Below are positions 39,111 through 47,626 of a stretch of 64,000 nucleotides of DNA, piece by piece; within the stretch, counting starts at the first letter, position 1; every line of letters starts with the position of its first letter. The position numbers were made by a program, and so were the translations under genes. The stretch comes from CAVSDF01 sp963726715 (GTDB lineage Bacteria > Bacteroidota > Rhodothermia > Rhodothermales > BA12). The notes beneath the pieces were generated by a model. That model did no database searches. It was not told where the DNA came from and worked only from the letters and a program-made list of their open reading frames with translations. The stretch spans positions 248,001 to 312,000 of the forward strand of contig CAVSDF010000005.1 in assembly GCA_963726715.1 (NCBI GenBank), read 5' to 3'.

Positions 39111-39118
39111 TACCTTGC
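39111..39118 (+). promoter_or_regulatory. TANNTT promoter-like box
   Basis: TACCTTGC, only 20 bp before the TonB-C lipoprotein start and 7 bp past the permease stop; followed by a T-rich stretch. Confidence 0.35.
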
Positions 39119-39137
39119 GTTTTCTTTTTGATGCCCG

Positions 39138-39989
39138 ATGCGCCTGGTTCTCCCGCCGTCCGCCCGCGTTGCACGCCGCATCGTACCCCTCGCCGCAGTC
39201 CTCGCTCTCTCCGCCTGCGCCACCGCGACCCCTCCAGGACCGCAGTCGCCCCGCGAGAGCGTATCGACGGCGGAGTGGCTCGTCGAGGTCCCGCGGGCCC
39301 GCGTCGCCGCCGCGTTCGAGGCCGTCCGCGACAGCCTCGGCATCGCGCCGCTCGCGGACGTGGAGTCCACCGCCGAGCCGATGATGTCCGGCAACTCACG
39401 TGACCTCCGCGGGCAAACGCCGAATGCGCGCGTGACGGTCGGTCTCGCCGATGAGGGCGCGTCGACGCGGCTTCACCTTCGGATGGAGGCCGATGGCCCG
39501 GCAGCGCCGATGGAGCATCTGCGGTGGGCGACGCAGGCGATTGCCCGTCTGGGAGCGGAGACGCGCGCGGTCAGCGTCCCCGCTGCCATCTGGCCCGCCT
39601 CCCGCGCGAGTTGCCTCGGCATTTCGCCCTTCGTCGGCACTCCTGCGCAGGGCTGGCGCGCGCCGTCGCTCGCCGAAGGCCCCGAGCCGGTCTACACCAC
39701 CGCCGCGCGGCGCGCGGGCGTCGAGGGCCGCGTCCTCCTCCGCCTCGCCGTCGACGAGCGCGGCGGGGTCGCGTGCGTCGAGGTGGTGAGCGGCCTCCCG
39801 CACGGCCTGAGCCAGAGCGCCATCGCCGCGGCGCGCGAGTGGCGCTTCCGCCCCGCCACGCAGAACGGAGCGCGAACCGCCGTCACCGTCGCCACGTCCG
39901 TCACCTTCCCCGCTGCATCTCCGTCGATGATGCCGTCGGCGACCGGCCCGGCGAACTGTCCGCGCGAAGACCCCAACTGCCGCCTGTGA
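39138..39989 (+). CDS. TonB C-terminal-domain lipoprotein
   Basis: Predicted lipoprotein of 283 residues with lipobox LSACATA. The middle is a mixed alpha/beta region of unknown fold. The C-terminal 90 residues match the TonB C-terminal (energy-transducer) fold: PVYTTAARRAGVEGRVLLRLAVDERGGVACVEVVSG and SAIAAAREWRFRPATQNGART. Unlike true TonB, it has no N-terminal ExbB-interacting helix, so it is more likely a stand-alone periplasmic or outer-membrane protein using the fold. A perfect hairpin terminator follows the stop by about 65 bp. Confidence 0.84.
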   Translation: MRLVLPPSARVARRIVPLAAVLALSACATATPPGPQSPRESVSTAEWLVEVPRARVAAAFEAVRDSLGIAPLADVESTAEPMMSGNSRDLRGQTPNARVTVGLADEGASTRLHLRMEADGPAAPMEHLRWATQAIARLGAETRAVSVPAAIWPASRASCLGISPFVGTPAQGWRAPSLAEGPEPVYTTAARRAGVEGRVLLRLAVDERGGVACVEVVSGLPHGLSQSAIAAAREWRFRPATQNGARTAVTVATSVTFPAASPSMMPSATGPANCPREDPNCRL

Positions 39990-40054
39990 GACCTGGCGCC
40001 TGTGAAAACCGTCAGCGCTGAGACGAAGGCCGAACGCAGGGGAGAGGTGCGAAA

Positions 40055-40087
40055 AAACCTGACAGGTCGGGGAGACCTGTCAGGTTT
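40055..40087. terminator. Bidirectional intrinsic terminator (CCTGACAGGT family)
   Basis: AAACCTGACAGGTC-GGGGA-GACCTGTCAGGTTT: a perfect 14 bp stem with an A run before and T after. It lies between the convergent stops of the TonB-C gene (39989) and the small minus-strand gene (40109). A dispersed repeat copy serving as a terminator. Confidence 0.8.
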
Positions 40088-40108
40088 GGACGGAGAGCGT
40101 CGGTCGGT

Positions 40109-40315
40109 TCAGGTGCCGTGCTCGAAGGGGACGTTGGCCGCCGCGTCGTCGTGCTCGTCGCGGTCGCCCTGCGAGGTGTCTGCGTCGCGGTCCTGCGCGC
40201 TCTTGAACGACTTCTCGTGACCGTCGGCGATCTCGTGGATCGAGCCGTCGTCGTCGCGCTTGTACTCGCCGGGCTGCGAGGTGCGGCCGTGGGTCTTGTC
40301 GTCTTTGTCGGGCAT
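40109..40315 (-). CDS. Small highly charged hydrophilic protein
   Basis: 68 residues (MPDKDDKTHGRTSQPGEYKR...), rich in Asp, Lys, His and Glu with almost no hydrophobic core, so probably intrinsically disordered. It looks like small stress-associated hydrophilins in composition, but no family is recognised. The ATG at 40315 starts the charged region; codons upstream are Arg/Pro-rich and non-plausible. The 3' end faces a strong hairpin. Frame and composition support coding, with moderate certainty. Confidence 0.6.
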   Translation of the reverse strand: MPDKDDKTHGRTSQPGEYKRDDDGSIHEIADGHEKSFKSAQDRDADTSQGDRDEHDDAAANVPFEHGT

Positions 40316-40408
40316 CGTCGTGTGTCGGTTGGGTGAAGGACCGCTACACCGGGGGCGGGCGCGGGAGCCCGGCGCGGTGTGACGCATCGGGCAAAGGCGG
40401 TCCGAAGA

Positions 40409-40494
40409 GCCCCCTCCGCCCGTCGGGCACCTCCCCCGCGTCGCAGGCGAGGGCCGCCGCGGAGGCCGTTCAGGCTACAGCGGCAGGTGGGGGC
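40409..40494. repeat. MITE-like GCCCCCTCC...GGTGGGGGC element, copy 1
   Basis: 86 bp element starting GCCCCCTCCGCCCGTCGGGC and ending CAGCGGCAGGTGGGGGC. Shares CACCTCCCCCGC and CCGCCGCGGAGGCCGT with copies at 55435 and 56508. It ends immediately at the PPK2 stop codon. Confidence 0.85.
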
Positions 40495-41265
40495 TCACGC
40501 GTGCGCCTTGATGAACGCCGCGGCCTCGCCGTCGGGCAGCGCCGGGTAGGCGAGGGGCAGGGCGTCGAGGGCGGCGGCGACGGCGCGGGCGACGACGAGG
40601 TTGCGGTACCAGCCGCGGTCGCTCGGGACGACGATCCACGGGATGTCGCTACAGATCGTGATGGCGTCGTTGTAGGCCTCCATGTAGTCGTCCCACCGCT
40701 CGCGTTCGTCCCAGTCGCCGGGATTGTGCTTCCACTGCTTCGTCTCGTCCTCCAACCGTTCGAGCAACTCCTTCTTCTGGTCCTTCTTCGACGTGTGGAG
40801 GCAGAACTTGAGGACTGTCGTCGCGCCGTCGTCGCGGAGGAGGCGCTCGAAGGCGTTGATGGCGTCGTAGCGGACCCGCAGGCGCTCGGCATCGGCCCAG
40901 CCGTGGACCTTGTGGATGAGGACGTCTTCGTAGTGCGAGCGGATGAAGAGGCCGATTTCGCCCTTCGCGGGCGCGTGCGGGTGGACGCGCCAGAGGAAGT
41001 CGTGCGCCTTCTCCACGTCCGTCGGCGATTTGAACGATACCGCGCGCACGCCGACCGGGTTGCAGCCGCCGAACACGTTCCGCGCGACGCTGTCCTTGCC
41101 GCTCGCGTCCATCCCCTGCAGCACGACGAGAACCGCGCGCTGGCCCTCGGCCCACAGGATCGCCTGCCGCTCGCCGATGTGCGCCGCGAGGGCAGCGGTT
41201 TCCTCGCGGGCGTCCTCTTTGTCGAGGTCGTCGGGGGCGTCGGTCGGATGGTTCTGGAGGCGCAT
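40495..41265 (-). CDS. Polyphosphate kinase 2 (PPK2 family)
   Basis: Soluble kinase of 256 residues transferring phosphate between polyphosphate and nucleotides. Walker A is GMDASGKDS; the following GGCNPVGVRAVSFKSPT, Walker B region FIRSHYEDVLIHKVHGW and lid helix FCLHTSKKDQKKELLERLED are conserved PPK2 motifs. Single-domain length suggests class I (NDP/NTP) or class III; the class is not assigned. The stop lies at the border of the MITE-like repeat at 40409. The ATG at 41265 gives the usual short N-terminal extension. Confidence 0.93.
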   Translation of the reverse strand: MRLQNHPTDAPDDLDKEDAREETAALAAHIGERQAILWAEGQRAVLVVLQGMDASGKDSVARNVFGGCNPVGVRAVSFKSPTDVEKAHDFLWRVHPHAPAKGEIGLFIRSHYEDVLIHKVHGWADAERLRVRYDAINAFERLLRDDGATTVLKFCLHTSKKDQKKELLERLEDETKQWKHNPGDWDERERWDDYMEAYNDAITICSDIPWIVVPSDRGWYRNLVVARAVAAALDALPLAYPALPDGEAAAFIKAHA

Positions 41266-41282
41266 GGGGGGATGGGTGTGAG

Positions 41283-41375
41283 GTAGATTTTGGGTATGGA
41301 GTATGGGTGATTGGGCAAGGAGTCGGGGTTTGATTTCCAAGACCCAATCCCCAGCACACAATCCCCAAGACACAA
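41283..41375. repeat. GATTGGG/CCCAATC-rich inverted-repeat region
   Basis: The left half has TTGGGTATGGAGTATGGGTG and GATTGGG words; the right half has CCCAATCCCC and CACAATCCCC. A loose inverted arrangement, like that near 57256. Degenerate, so low certainty. Confidence 0.4.
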
Positions 41376-43109
41376 TCACCCGCCGACCGGCGGGCGCCGC
41401 GTGTGCCAGTCGGTGGCGGCCTGGAAGGCGGCGGCGACGTGGAGGGCGGCGTCGTCGCGGTCGAGGGCGCCGACGAACGAGATCGAGCGCGGATTGCGGC
41501 GCGCATCGTCTGCCTCGGCGCCGCGGACGGGCGCGAACGCGTGCGGCACGACGGCGCACGGGTGGCCGGTCAGGTTCGTCGCCGCGAGCAGCCCCGGCGC
41601 GAACGACGGCGCGACGACGACATCGAGGTCGCCCATCGCCCGCGCCACGTCCTCCATCAACCGCGTCCGTGCGCGCTGCATCTGGATGTACTCGACGGCG
41701 GGCACGAAACGCGCGACGCGCAGGGTGTGCGGCCACGAGTCGGCCGTCTGCCGGACCATCCGGTCGAGGCCCGGCGACTCGCCGCCTGGTCCCGCGAAGG
41801 CGAGCGCGTCGAACGCCGCGGCGCCCTCGACGCTCAGCACCTCGGTCATCGCGCCGAGCGGGTAGCGGTCGAGCGGAAGCAGGAGCGGGCGCAGCGGCTT
41901 GCCGTAGAGCCGCTCGACGACGGCGATGGCGGCGAGGTCGGCGGCCTCGGAGGCGCTGCCGGGCGTCGGGGCGATGACGCCGATGCGCAGGCCGCCGATG
42001 GGGGCGAGGGCGTCGAAGTCGAAGGGCGCGTCGCGCGTCGAGGCGTCGCCGTCGTGGCGTCCGGCGATGGCGTCGAAGACGAGGGCGCAGTCGGCGGCGC
42101 TGCGGCAGATCGGGCCGAGCTTGTCCATCGTCCACGAGAGCGCCATCGCGCCCGCGCGGCTGACGCGCCCGTAGGTCGGACGGAAGCCGCTGGCCCCGCA
42201 CCGCGTCGACGGCGAGACGATGGAGCCGAGCGTCTCGCTGCCGATCGCAAACGGCACGAGGCCCGCCGCCACCGACGCCGCGCTCCCCGCCGACGACCCC
42301 GACGAGCCTTCGGCGACGTTCCACGGGTTGTTCGTGCGCCCGCCCGTCCACACGTCGCCCCACGCGAGTTCGCCGAGCGACAGCTTCGCCACGAGCACCG
42401 CGCCCGCCCGGTCGAGCCGCGCGACGACCTCGGCATCGTCGTCGAACGTCTGCCCGGCGAACGGCGGCGTGCCCCACTCGGTCGGATAGCCGCGGGCGGC
42501 GAGGAGGTCCTTGGCGCCGTACGGGATGCCGTGGAGCGGCCCGCGCGAGCGCCCGGCGGCGGTCTCGGCGTCCATGCGCGCGGCGGTGTCGAGGGCGCGG
42601 TCGGCGGTCAGGCGGACGACCGACTTCAAGTCGCCCTGTCCGATCCGCGCGAGGCGGTCGAGGAAGAGGCGCGTGAGTTCGGTGCTCGTCACCTGCCGCG
42701 TGGCGATGAGGTGCGAGAGCATCCCGACGCCCGCGAAGGCGAGGTCGGTGTCGTCAGAGGGCCGCGTCGCGCCGCCAAACTCCGGACGCATCGCCCCGCG
42801 TCCCGGCCCCACGCGCGGCGCCACACCGACGGGCGTGAACGGGTCGAAGCGCGTCGCCGGAGGCACGCTGTTGGGCAGATCGAGCGCGCGAATGGCGGCG
42901 TAGCCCTCGGCGTTGCCAGCGAGGTCGCGCACGAGCGACTCGCGCTGCGCATCGGTGAGCGTCAACCCGGCGAGCGTCTCCGCCTCCCGCACCGTCCGCG
43001 CGGTGATCGGATCGCCGTCGGCGGCACGCGCAAAGACGAGGTCGGCGAAGAGCGGCGAGGCGATGCCGACAGCGGCGACGCGGGCGGCGAACAGGCGGCG
43101 GGTCATCAT
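41376..43109 (-). CDS. Tat-exported amidase (amidase-signature family)
   Basis: Amidase-signature hydrolase of 577 residues. The Ser-cisSer-Lys triad is readable: Lys in GIPYGAKDLLA, cis-Ser and nucleophile Ser in AEGSSGSSAGSAASVAAG. The N-terminus MMTRRLFAARVAAVGIASPL fits a twin-arginine signal (TRRLF), so it is likely exported folded to the periplasm. Related secreted amidases are annotated as glutamyl-tRNA amidotransferase A-like, but without gatB/C here and with a signal peptide it is not GatA. Substrate unknown. The start could be either of two adjacent ATGs (43109 or 43106). Confidence 0.88.
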   Translation of the reverse strand: MMTRRLFAARVAAVGIASPLFADLVFARAADGDPITARTVREAETLAGLTLTDAQRESLVRDLAGNAEGYAAIRALDLPNSVPPATRFDPFTPVGVAPRVGPGRGAMRPEFGGATRPSDDTDLAFAGVGMLSHLIATRQVTSTELTRLFLDRLARIGQGDLKSVVRLTADRALDTAARMDAETAAGRSRGPLHGIPYGAKDLLAARGYPTEWGTPPFAGQTFDDDAEVVARLDRAGAVLVAKLSLGELAWGDVWTGGRTNNPWNVAEGSSGSSAGSAASVAAGLVPFAIGSETLGSIVSPSTRCGASGFRPTYGRVSRAGAMALSWTMDKLGPICRSAADCALVFDAIAGRHDGDASTRDAPFDFDALAPIGGLRIGVIAPTPGSASEAADLAAIAVVERLYGKPLRPLLLPLDRYPLGAMTEVLSVEGAAAFDALAFAGPGGESPGLDRMVRQTADSWPHTLRVARFVPAVEYIQMQRARTRLMEDVARAMGDLDVVVAPSFAPGLLAATNLTGHPCAVVPHAFAPVRGAEADDARRNPRSISFVGALDRDDAALHVAAAFQAATDWHTRRPPVGG

Positions 43110-43158
43110 CAGGAAGCGGGGCAGGGGGTATAGAGGAGGCGAGGGCCGTGTGGTGCCG

Positions 43159-43184
43159 GTAGGGGCACGATACATCGTGCCCTT
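43159..43184. repeat. GTAGGGG palindrome, CACGAT core
   Basis: GTAGGGGCACGAT-A-CATCGTGCCC followed by TTC; a fourth core type in the GTAG(A/G)GG palindrome superfamily. Confidence 0.75.
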
Positions 43185-43282
43185 CGGTCCGGATGTACAC
43201 CGAACATCGGCACGGTGTGGATGAATGCCGAGGGCGGCACGACGCGCGACGTCGAATCGCCATCCCCAACCCCCTCCCCACC

Positions 43283-43316
43283 AAAACCCCCGGCGGCCGC
43301 GAGGGACCGCCGGGGG
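43283..43316 (-). terminator. Intrinsic terminator downstream of the CBS gene
   Basis: Minus-strand reading: CCCCCGGCGG, a ten-base loop, CCGCCGGGGG, then TTTTGG. A strong 10 bp GC stem with a short T run, 122 bp past the CBS gene stop. Confidence 0.75.
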
Positions 43317-43438
43317 CTGAGCACGGGAGGCAGCGGGCGGGGCCGAGGGCCGAGGCCCTCAGGCGGCGCGTGAGCAGTGCGCCGCCGCTCCGACCGGCGC
43401 ACGCGGAAGACGCGCCGAACCGGAAACGTACGCCGGGC

Positions 43439-43870
43439 TTACTGCCGCGGCGACGGCGGCGCTTCGGAAATCTTTTCCAGCACCTTGCCCGACTGCTGGT
43501 CGCTGCCGCCCTGGATGGCGAGGTCGCCGAGCGAGACGATGCCGCAGAGCCGCTTCTCGCCGTCGAGCACGACGATGCGGCGGATCTGGCGCGTCTTCAT
43601 CACCTCGGCGACGGTGTCGAGATCGGTGTCGTCCTGGCAGTAGACGATGCCCTCGGTCATCACGTCCTTGACGGCGCACGAGCCGTCCTTGCCATCGGCG
43701 AGGGCGCGGACGACGATGTCGCGGTCGGTGACGATGCCGGTCAGGCGGTCGCCGTCGCACACGGGGAGGGCGCCGACGTCGAGGCGCTTCATCGCCTGGG
43801 CGGCGTCTTGGAGGGTGGCGGTGGGCGCGATGGTCTCGGCGCCGGAAGTCATGATGTCACGGACGGTCAT
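43439..43870 (-). CDS. Tandem CBS-domain protein
   Basis: 143-residue soluble protein made of two CBS motifs: MTVRDIMTSGAETIAPTATL...GALPVCDGDRLTGIVTDRDIV and VKDVMTEGIVYCQDDTDLDTVAEVMKTRQIRRIVVLDGEKRLCGIVSLGDLA. The G-I-V-T-x-x-D-I and G-I-V-S-L-x-D endings are typical of adenosine-nucleotide binding Bateman modules. It lacks an effector domain, so it may bind AMP, ATP or SAM as a free regulator. A TACCTTGA box lies 32 bp upstream and a strong terminator downstream, so it is a single-gene unit. Confidence 0.9.
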   Translation of the reverse strand: MTVRDIMTSGAETIAPTATLQDAAQAMKRLDVGALPVCDGDRLTGIVTDRDIVVRALADGKDGSCAVKDVMTEGIVYCQDDTDLDTVAEVMKTRQIRRIVVLDGEKRLCGIVSLGDLAIQGGSDQQSGKVLEKISEAPPSPRQ

Positions 43871-43901
43871 GGGAATCGGTCTGGATGAATGGGAGAGACC
43901 A

Positions 43902-43909
43902 TCAAGGTA
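43902..43909 (-). promoter_or_regulatory. TANNTT promoter-like box for the CBS gene
   Basis: TACCTTGA on the minus strand, 32 bp before the start; close to TAnnTTTG. Confidence 0.45.
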
Positions 43910-43981
43910 GCGGCCTCTCCTTCGGCGCACCTTCACGAACCGGCAACGATCCCCGCCGCCGCGGGCCGCGCCGCCGCCCGC

Positions 43982-43989
43982 TATCTTGC
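43982..43989 (+). promoter_or_regulatory. TANNTT promoter-like box for tRNA-Met
   Basis: TATCTTGC, 28 bp upstream of the mature tRNA 5' end, a natural spacing for a promoter plus short leader. Confidence 0.5.
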
Positions 43990-44017
43990 CTCCACGCGCC
44001 GCCCCGGTGGCGCCGCC

Positions 44018-44090
<73 letters not shown>

Positions 44091-44151
44091 CGATGGCCGG
44101 AGTGGTTGCCGGAGTCTGCTCGCACCTCGCGCGCGTCGCCTCCCGACAGTG

Positions 44152-44601
44152 CTACGGCCCGATGTCTTGCCAGCGGAGGGCATCGGCGAAGCCCGCGAGG
44201 TCGCCCACATCGCTTGTCGCCACGACGACGCGGGCTCCAGAGGATTCGAGCGTGCGGACATGCCCGCACAGCACGGCGTCGCCATCGAGTCGTTTGTCGT
44301 CGGTGAATGGACGCCCGGCTTGCCGGGCCTCAGCCCAGACAGCGGCGGCATGGCGCATTACTGTGGTCGTTATGGGACAGTATCGCATCACGTCGCCAAG
44401 CTCGTCGAGACGCCGCACACGCGCTTCGGCTCTGCGCATCAGCAGAAGGCGCCGCACCTCGTAATCTGCAATCTCGGGCAGCGCAACGATGAATCCCGAG
44501 ACGATGAGCGACTCCCACCACGTGAGGATGGGGGCGTCGCGGCGGCGCGCGTAGACGATTTCGGCGAGCGGGCCTGCATCGAGAAGAACGGTCCAGCTCA
44601 C
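44152..44601 (-). CDS. PIN-domain toxin (putative RNase)
   Basis: 149-residue PIN-domain protein. The conserved acidic residues appear as LLDAGPLAE at the N-terminus, LPEIADYEVRR, and DDKRLDGDAVLCG with ATSDVGDL near the end; together they coordinate Mg2+ in PIN nucleases. Toxins of this type cleave RNA, often tRNA or rRNA. Its GTG start overlaps the TGA of the upstream small gene (GTGA), as is usual for VapBC-like pairs. It lies 61 bp from the tRNA-Met gene on the opposite strand. The natural target is unknown. Confidence 0.86.
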   Translation of the reverse strand: MSWTVLLDAGPLAEIVYARRRDAPILTWWESLIVSGFIVALPEIADYEVRRLLLMRRAEARVRRLDELGDVMRYCPITTTVMRHAAAVWAEARQAGRPFTDDKRLDGDAVLCGHVRTLESSGARVVVATSDVGDLAGFADALRWQDIGP

Positions 44602-44771
44602 GAGCCCCTCGAGAGCTCGCGCAGCACGGCTTCACGTTCCCCGTCCTCGGCGGGAGTCCGGATGATGCGTTCGATCACCTCGTGGACCTTGTCGAGGTCC
44701 ACCCGGCCCCTCGTACCGGACGCGCGCGGCGGGCGCTGTGACGAATCGGCGCTGGTCTTCGTCTTCGGCAT
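44598..44771 (-). CDS. Putative antitoxin paired with the PIN toxin
   Basis: 57-residue basic/acidic small protein (MPKTKTSADSSQRPPRASGT...), ending VDLDKVHEVIERIIRTPAEDGEREAVLRELSRGS. The C-terminal helices look like a toxin-neutralising segment; no DNA-binding motif is clear. Called antitoxin from size, order and the 4 bp overlap with the PIN gene. An ATG at 44828 would lengthen it to 76 residues; I prefer 44771 because the extra N-terminus is not typical of antitoxins. Confidence 0.65.
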   Translation of the reverse strand: MPKTKTSADSSQRPPRASGTRGRVDLDKVHEVIERIIRTPAEDGEREAVLRELSRGS

Positions 44772-44981
44772 AGCAGGAGCGGCATTGGTGGAGGCCTTCT
44801 CGACGCGCGAAAGCAGACACTGTTTCATGTGCCCTTATGGGATCAAGAAGAGGCCCAGCGGAGGCGCCGCCGAGACCGAAGCCGCTGAAAAGACGCGCCG
44901 CCGCAGAAGGGTGCCGGAGTGGCCATCGGGTCAAGATTCGGCGCTTGCGGGCGCGGTTCGGGAAGATGGAGGGTGGGCGCG

Positions 44982-44989
44982 TAGCTTGA
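44982..44989 (+). promoter_or_regulatory. TANNTT promoter-like box for the CotH gene
   Basis: TAGCTTGA, 23 bp upstream of the CotH start; part of the recurring set. Confidence 0.4.
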
Positions 44990-45011
44990 CGGCATCTCTG
45001 TCTCGCGTCCG

Positions 45012-47537
45012 ATGAAGTCTGCCGCCCTCCTGCTCCTCCTCGCCGCGGCGTCTGCCGCCGTGCCTGCCGCCGCGCAGGGCGTCGTGATCAACGAGGTGCT
45101 GGCCTCCAACGCGGCCACGCTCGCCGACCCCGACACCCGCGCCTTCGGCGACTGGGTCGAACTCTACAACGCCTCCGCGGCGACGGTCGACCTCGGCGGG
45201 AGCTTCCTCACCGACGACCTCTCCAAGCCTGCCAAGTGGCGCTTTCCGGACGGGACGAGGGTCGCGCCCGGCGCGTTCCTCGTCGTCTGGGCGGACGATG
45301 GGGCGGCGGGCGGCACCGCGCTGCACGCCAGTTTCAAGCTCTCCGGAAGTGGCGAAGCGGTCGGCCTCTTCAGCGCCACGGGGGCCGTCATCGACACCGT
45401 CTCGTTCGGCGCGCAGACGACCGATGTCTCCTACGGGCGCCGCCCCGACGGCGGCGCGGAGTGGGCGTTCTTCGCGGTCCCCACGCCCGGCGCGTCCAAC
45501 CGCACGGCGTCGAACGGGGGCGCGGCGGTGACGCCGGTCGTCTCGCTCGCGAGTGGCTTTTATCCGGCGTCGGCGTCGGTCACGATCACGACGCCGCAGG
45601 CCGGGGCGACGATTCGCTATACGCTCGACGGGGCGCCGCCGACCCAGGCGTCTGCTCTGTACTCCGGGCCGCTGACGCTCGGCGCGACGCGCGTGCTCCG
45701 CGCCGCCGCCTTCGCGCCAGGCCGCACCCCGAGTGCGGTCGTCTCGCGGACCTACTTCGTCGGCGAGCGCAGCACGCTGCCCGTCGTCTCGCTCGTGACC
45801 GACCCCGCGGGCGTCTTCAGCGACACGAGCGGCATCTACGTCATCGGCACGAAGGGCATTCCGGGCAACTGCCGCACCGCGCCCGCCAACTGGAACCAGG
45901 ACTGGGAGCGCGAGGCGGTCGTCTCCTTCTTCGAGCCCGACGGCGCAGGGGGCCACACGCTCGCCCTCGAACAGGGCGCGGGCGTCAGGATCTTCGGCGG
46001 ATGCAGCCGCATCTACCCGCAGAAGTCGCTCTCGCTGCACGCCCGCAGCCAGTACGGCGCCTCGGACTTCGCCCACCGCTTCTTCGCCGATGTCGATCTC
46101 GACACCTTCGACGACCTCGTGCTCCGAAGCTCCGCCCAGGACTGGTACCGGACGATGTTTCGCGACGGGATGATCCAGACGCTCACGCGCCACCTCGACA
46201 TCGACGGGCAGGCGTACCGGCCCACCGTCATGTTCCTCAACGGCGCCTTCTGGGGCATCCACAACCTCCGCGAGAAGCTCAACGAGGACTACGTCGCCGG
46301 ACACACCGGCGTCGACAAGGCGGACGTCGAGATCATCGAGAACACCCGCCGCGGGACGTCCGCGAACTACGACAAGGTCCTCAACCTCCTCGACGCGGGC
46401 GACCTCTCCACGCCCGCGGCCCTCGCCGCCGTCGAGGCGCAGGTCGATGTGGACGAGTACCTGAACTACCTCATCGCCGAGATCTACAGCGCCAACTCCG
46501 ACTGGCCCGGCCACAACCTCAAGCTCTGGCGCCCGACGACGCCCGGAGGTCGCTGGCGCTGGATGCGGTACGACGCCGATTTCGGCTACGGCGGAAACGC
46601 CAACGGGCAGGTCGACAGCAACACGCTCGCCCACGCCGCCGCCCCGAGCAGCACCGGCGAGTACAACCCGCCGTGGTCGACGCTCCTCTTCCGCAAGCTG
46701 CTCACCAACGCCAGCGTCCGTCACACCTTCATTCAGCGGATGGCGGCGCACACGGGCACCACGTTCGACCCGCAGCGCACGCTCGGCCTCATCGACAGCC
46801 TTCAAGCCAACATCGCGCCCGAGATGCCGCGCCACAAGGCCCGCTGGCCGCAGTCGGCCTCGTTCGCCCCGACGTGGAACGCACTCGTGGACGAGATGCG
46901 GACGTTCGCCACGGGCCGCCCGGCGGCGGTGCGCGGGCACGTCGACGCCTTCTTCTCCGAGGTGACGGGCTCGGCGCGGCTCACGCTCACCACGACGCGC
47001 GGCGGGCGCGTCTTCGCGGCAGGCGTGCTGATGGCACCGCTTCGCATCGACGGAACGCCACAGCCCGCGGCGGGCGTCTTCGCGCCGGTCTTCTACCGCG
47101 GCGTGCCGCTGAATCTCGTCGCCGCGCCCGATCCGGGCTACGTCTTCGCGGGGTGGTCCGGTCTGTCGTCGTCGAGCACCCCGGCGATCTCGGTCCTTCT
47201 CACCGAGTCGACGGCCCTCACGGCGACCTTCGCCCTCGCGACGGCGGCGGACCCCGAGGCGCGCGCGGTGCCCGGCGTCTCGGCACTGCGCGCGGTCTAC
47301 CCGAACCCGACCGCCCGCACGGCGACCGTCGAGGCGACGCTCGGCGCCGCCGGTGACCTCTCCGTGCGCATCGTCGACCTGCTCGGCCGCGAGGTCCTCG
47401 TCCTCGCCAGCGGCCCCGCCGATGCCGGAGCGCACCGCCTCGTGGCCGACGTCAGCGCGCTCCCGAGCGGCGTCTACCTGGTCGTCATGACCGCCGACGG
47501 CGTCCACGCCACGCACCGCCTCGTCGTGGCGCGGTGA
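45012..47537 (+). CDS. Secreted CotH-type kinase with lamin-tail and Por sorting domains
   Basis: 841 residues. After a signal peptide (MKSAALLLLLAAASAAVPAA) come a lamin-tail domain (VVINEVLASNA...DWVELYN, residues 22-150), a chitobiase-like Ig domain (ATIRYTLDGAPPTQAS), and a CotH atypical kinase core (residues 245-560: IFGGCSRIYPQKSLSLHARS, FLNGAFWGIHNLREKLNEDY, RWRWMRYDADFGYG). The protein ends with a Por secretion sorting domain (VYPNPTARTATVEATL...LGREVLVL...GVYLVVMT). CotH kinases phosphorylate proteins in spore coats; secreted homologues are of unknown target. The C-terminal domain indicates export through a type IX system. Confidence 0.92.
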   Translation: MKSAALLLLLAAASAAVPAAAQGVVINEVLASNAATLADPDTRAFGDWVELYNASAATVDLGGSFLTDDLSKPAKWRFPDGTRVAPGAFLVVWADDGAAGGTALHASFKLSGSGEAVGLFSATGAVIDTVSFGAQTTDVSYGRRPDGGAEWAFFAVPTPGASNRTASNGGAAVTPVVSLASGFYPASASVTITTPQAGATIRYTLDGAPPTQASALYSGPLTLGATRVLRAAAFAPGRTPSAVVSRTYFVGERSTLPVVSLVTDPAGVFSDTSGIYVIGTKGIPGNCRTAPANWNQDWEREAVVSFFEPDGAGGHTLALEQGAGVRIFGGCSRIYPQKSLSLHARSQYGASDFAHRFFADVDLDTFDDLVLRSSAQDWYRTMFRDGMIQTLTRHLDIDGQAYRPTVMFLNGAFWGIHNLREKLNEDYVAGHTGVDKADVEIIENTRRGTSANYDKVLNLLDAGDLSTPAALAAVEAQVDVDEYLNYLIAEIYSANSDWPGHNLKLWRPTTPGGRWRWMRYDADFGYGGNANGQVDSNTLAHAAAPSSTGEYNPPWSTLLFRKLLTNASVRHTFIQRMAAHTGTTFDPQRTLGLIDSLQANIAPEMPRHKARWPQSASFAPTWNALVDEMRTFATGRPAAVRGHVDAFFSEVTGSARLTLTTTRGGRVFAAGVLMAPLRIDGTPQPAAGVFAPVFYRGVPLNLVAAPDPGYVFAGWSGLSSSSTPAISVLLTESTALTATFALATAADPEARAVPGVSALRAVYPNPTARTATVEATLGAAGDLSVRIVDLLGREVLVLASGPADAGAHRLVADVSALPSGVYLVVMTADGVHATHRLVVAR

Positions 47538-47626
47538 GGGCAGGGGAGACGAGTGCCGAAGCGCCACGCGAACGCTCCGGCGGCGCGCGCGTACGGTGCC
47601 GACGTTTCCTTCCCCGACTGCCTCCG

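Larger units (their letters stand above)
43110..43438. other. Intergenic region with palindrome and terminator
   Basis: About 330 bp between the amidase start and the CBS gene stop. It contains a GTAGGGGCACGAT palindrome at 43159 and a strong minus-strand terminator hairpin at 43283-43316. No gene seen. Confidence 0.6.

Noticed and set aside
40495..42477. 660-codon minus frame joining PPK2 to sequence within the amidase gene
   Set aside because: Only the last 256 codons match PPK2; the rest is out of frame with the amidase, which has its own clear frame.
41376..43109. Amidase as GatA of the tRNA amidotransferase
   Set aside because: It has a twin-arginine signal peptide, extra N-terminal sequence and no gatB/gatC neighbours.
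44931..47567. Long open antisense frame (about 878 codons) opposite the CotH gene
   Set aside because: The translation is Arg/Glu/Gly-rich with no domain, and follows from GC-rich codon usage of the real gene; the plus-strand frame has full domain structure.
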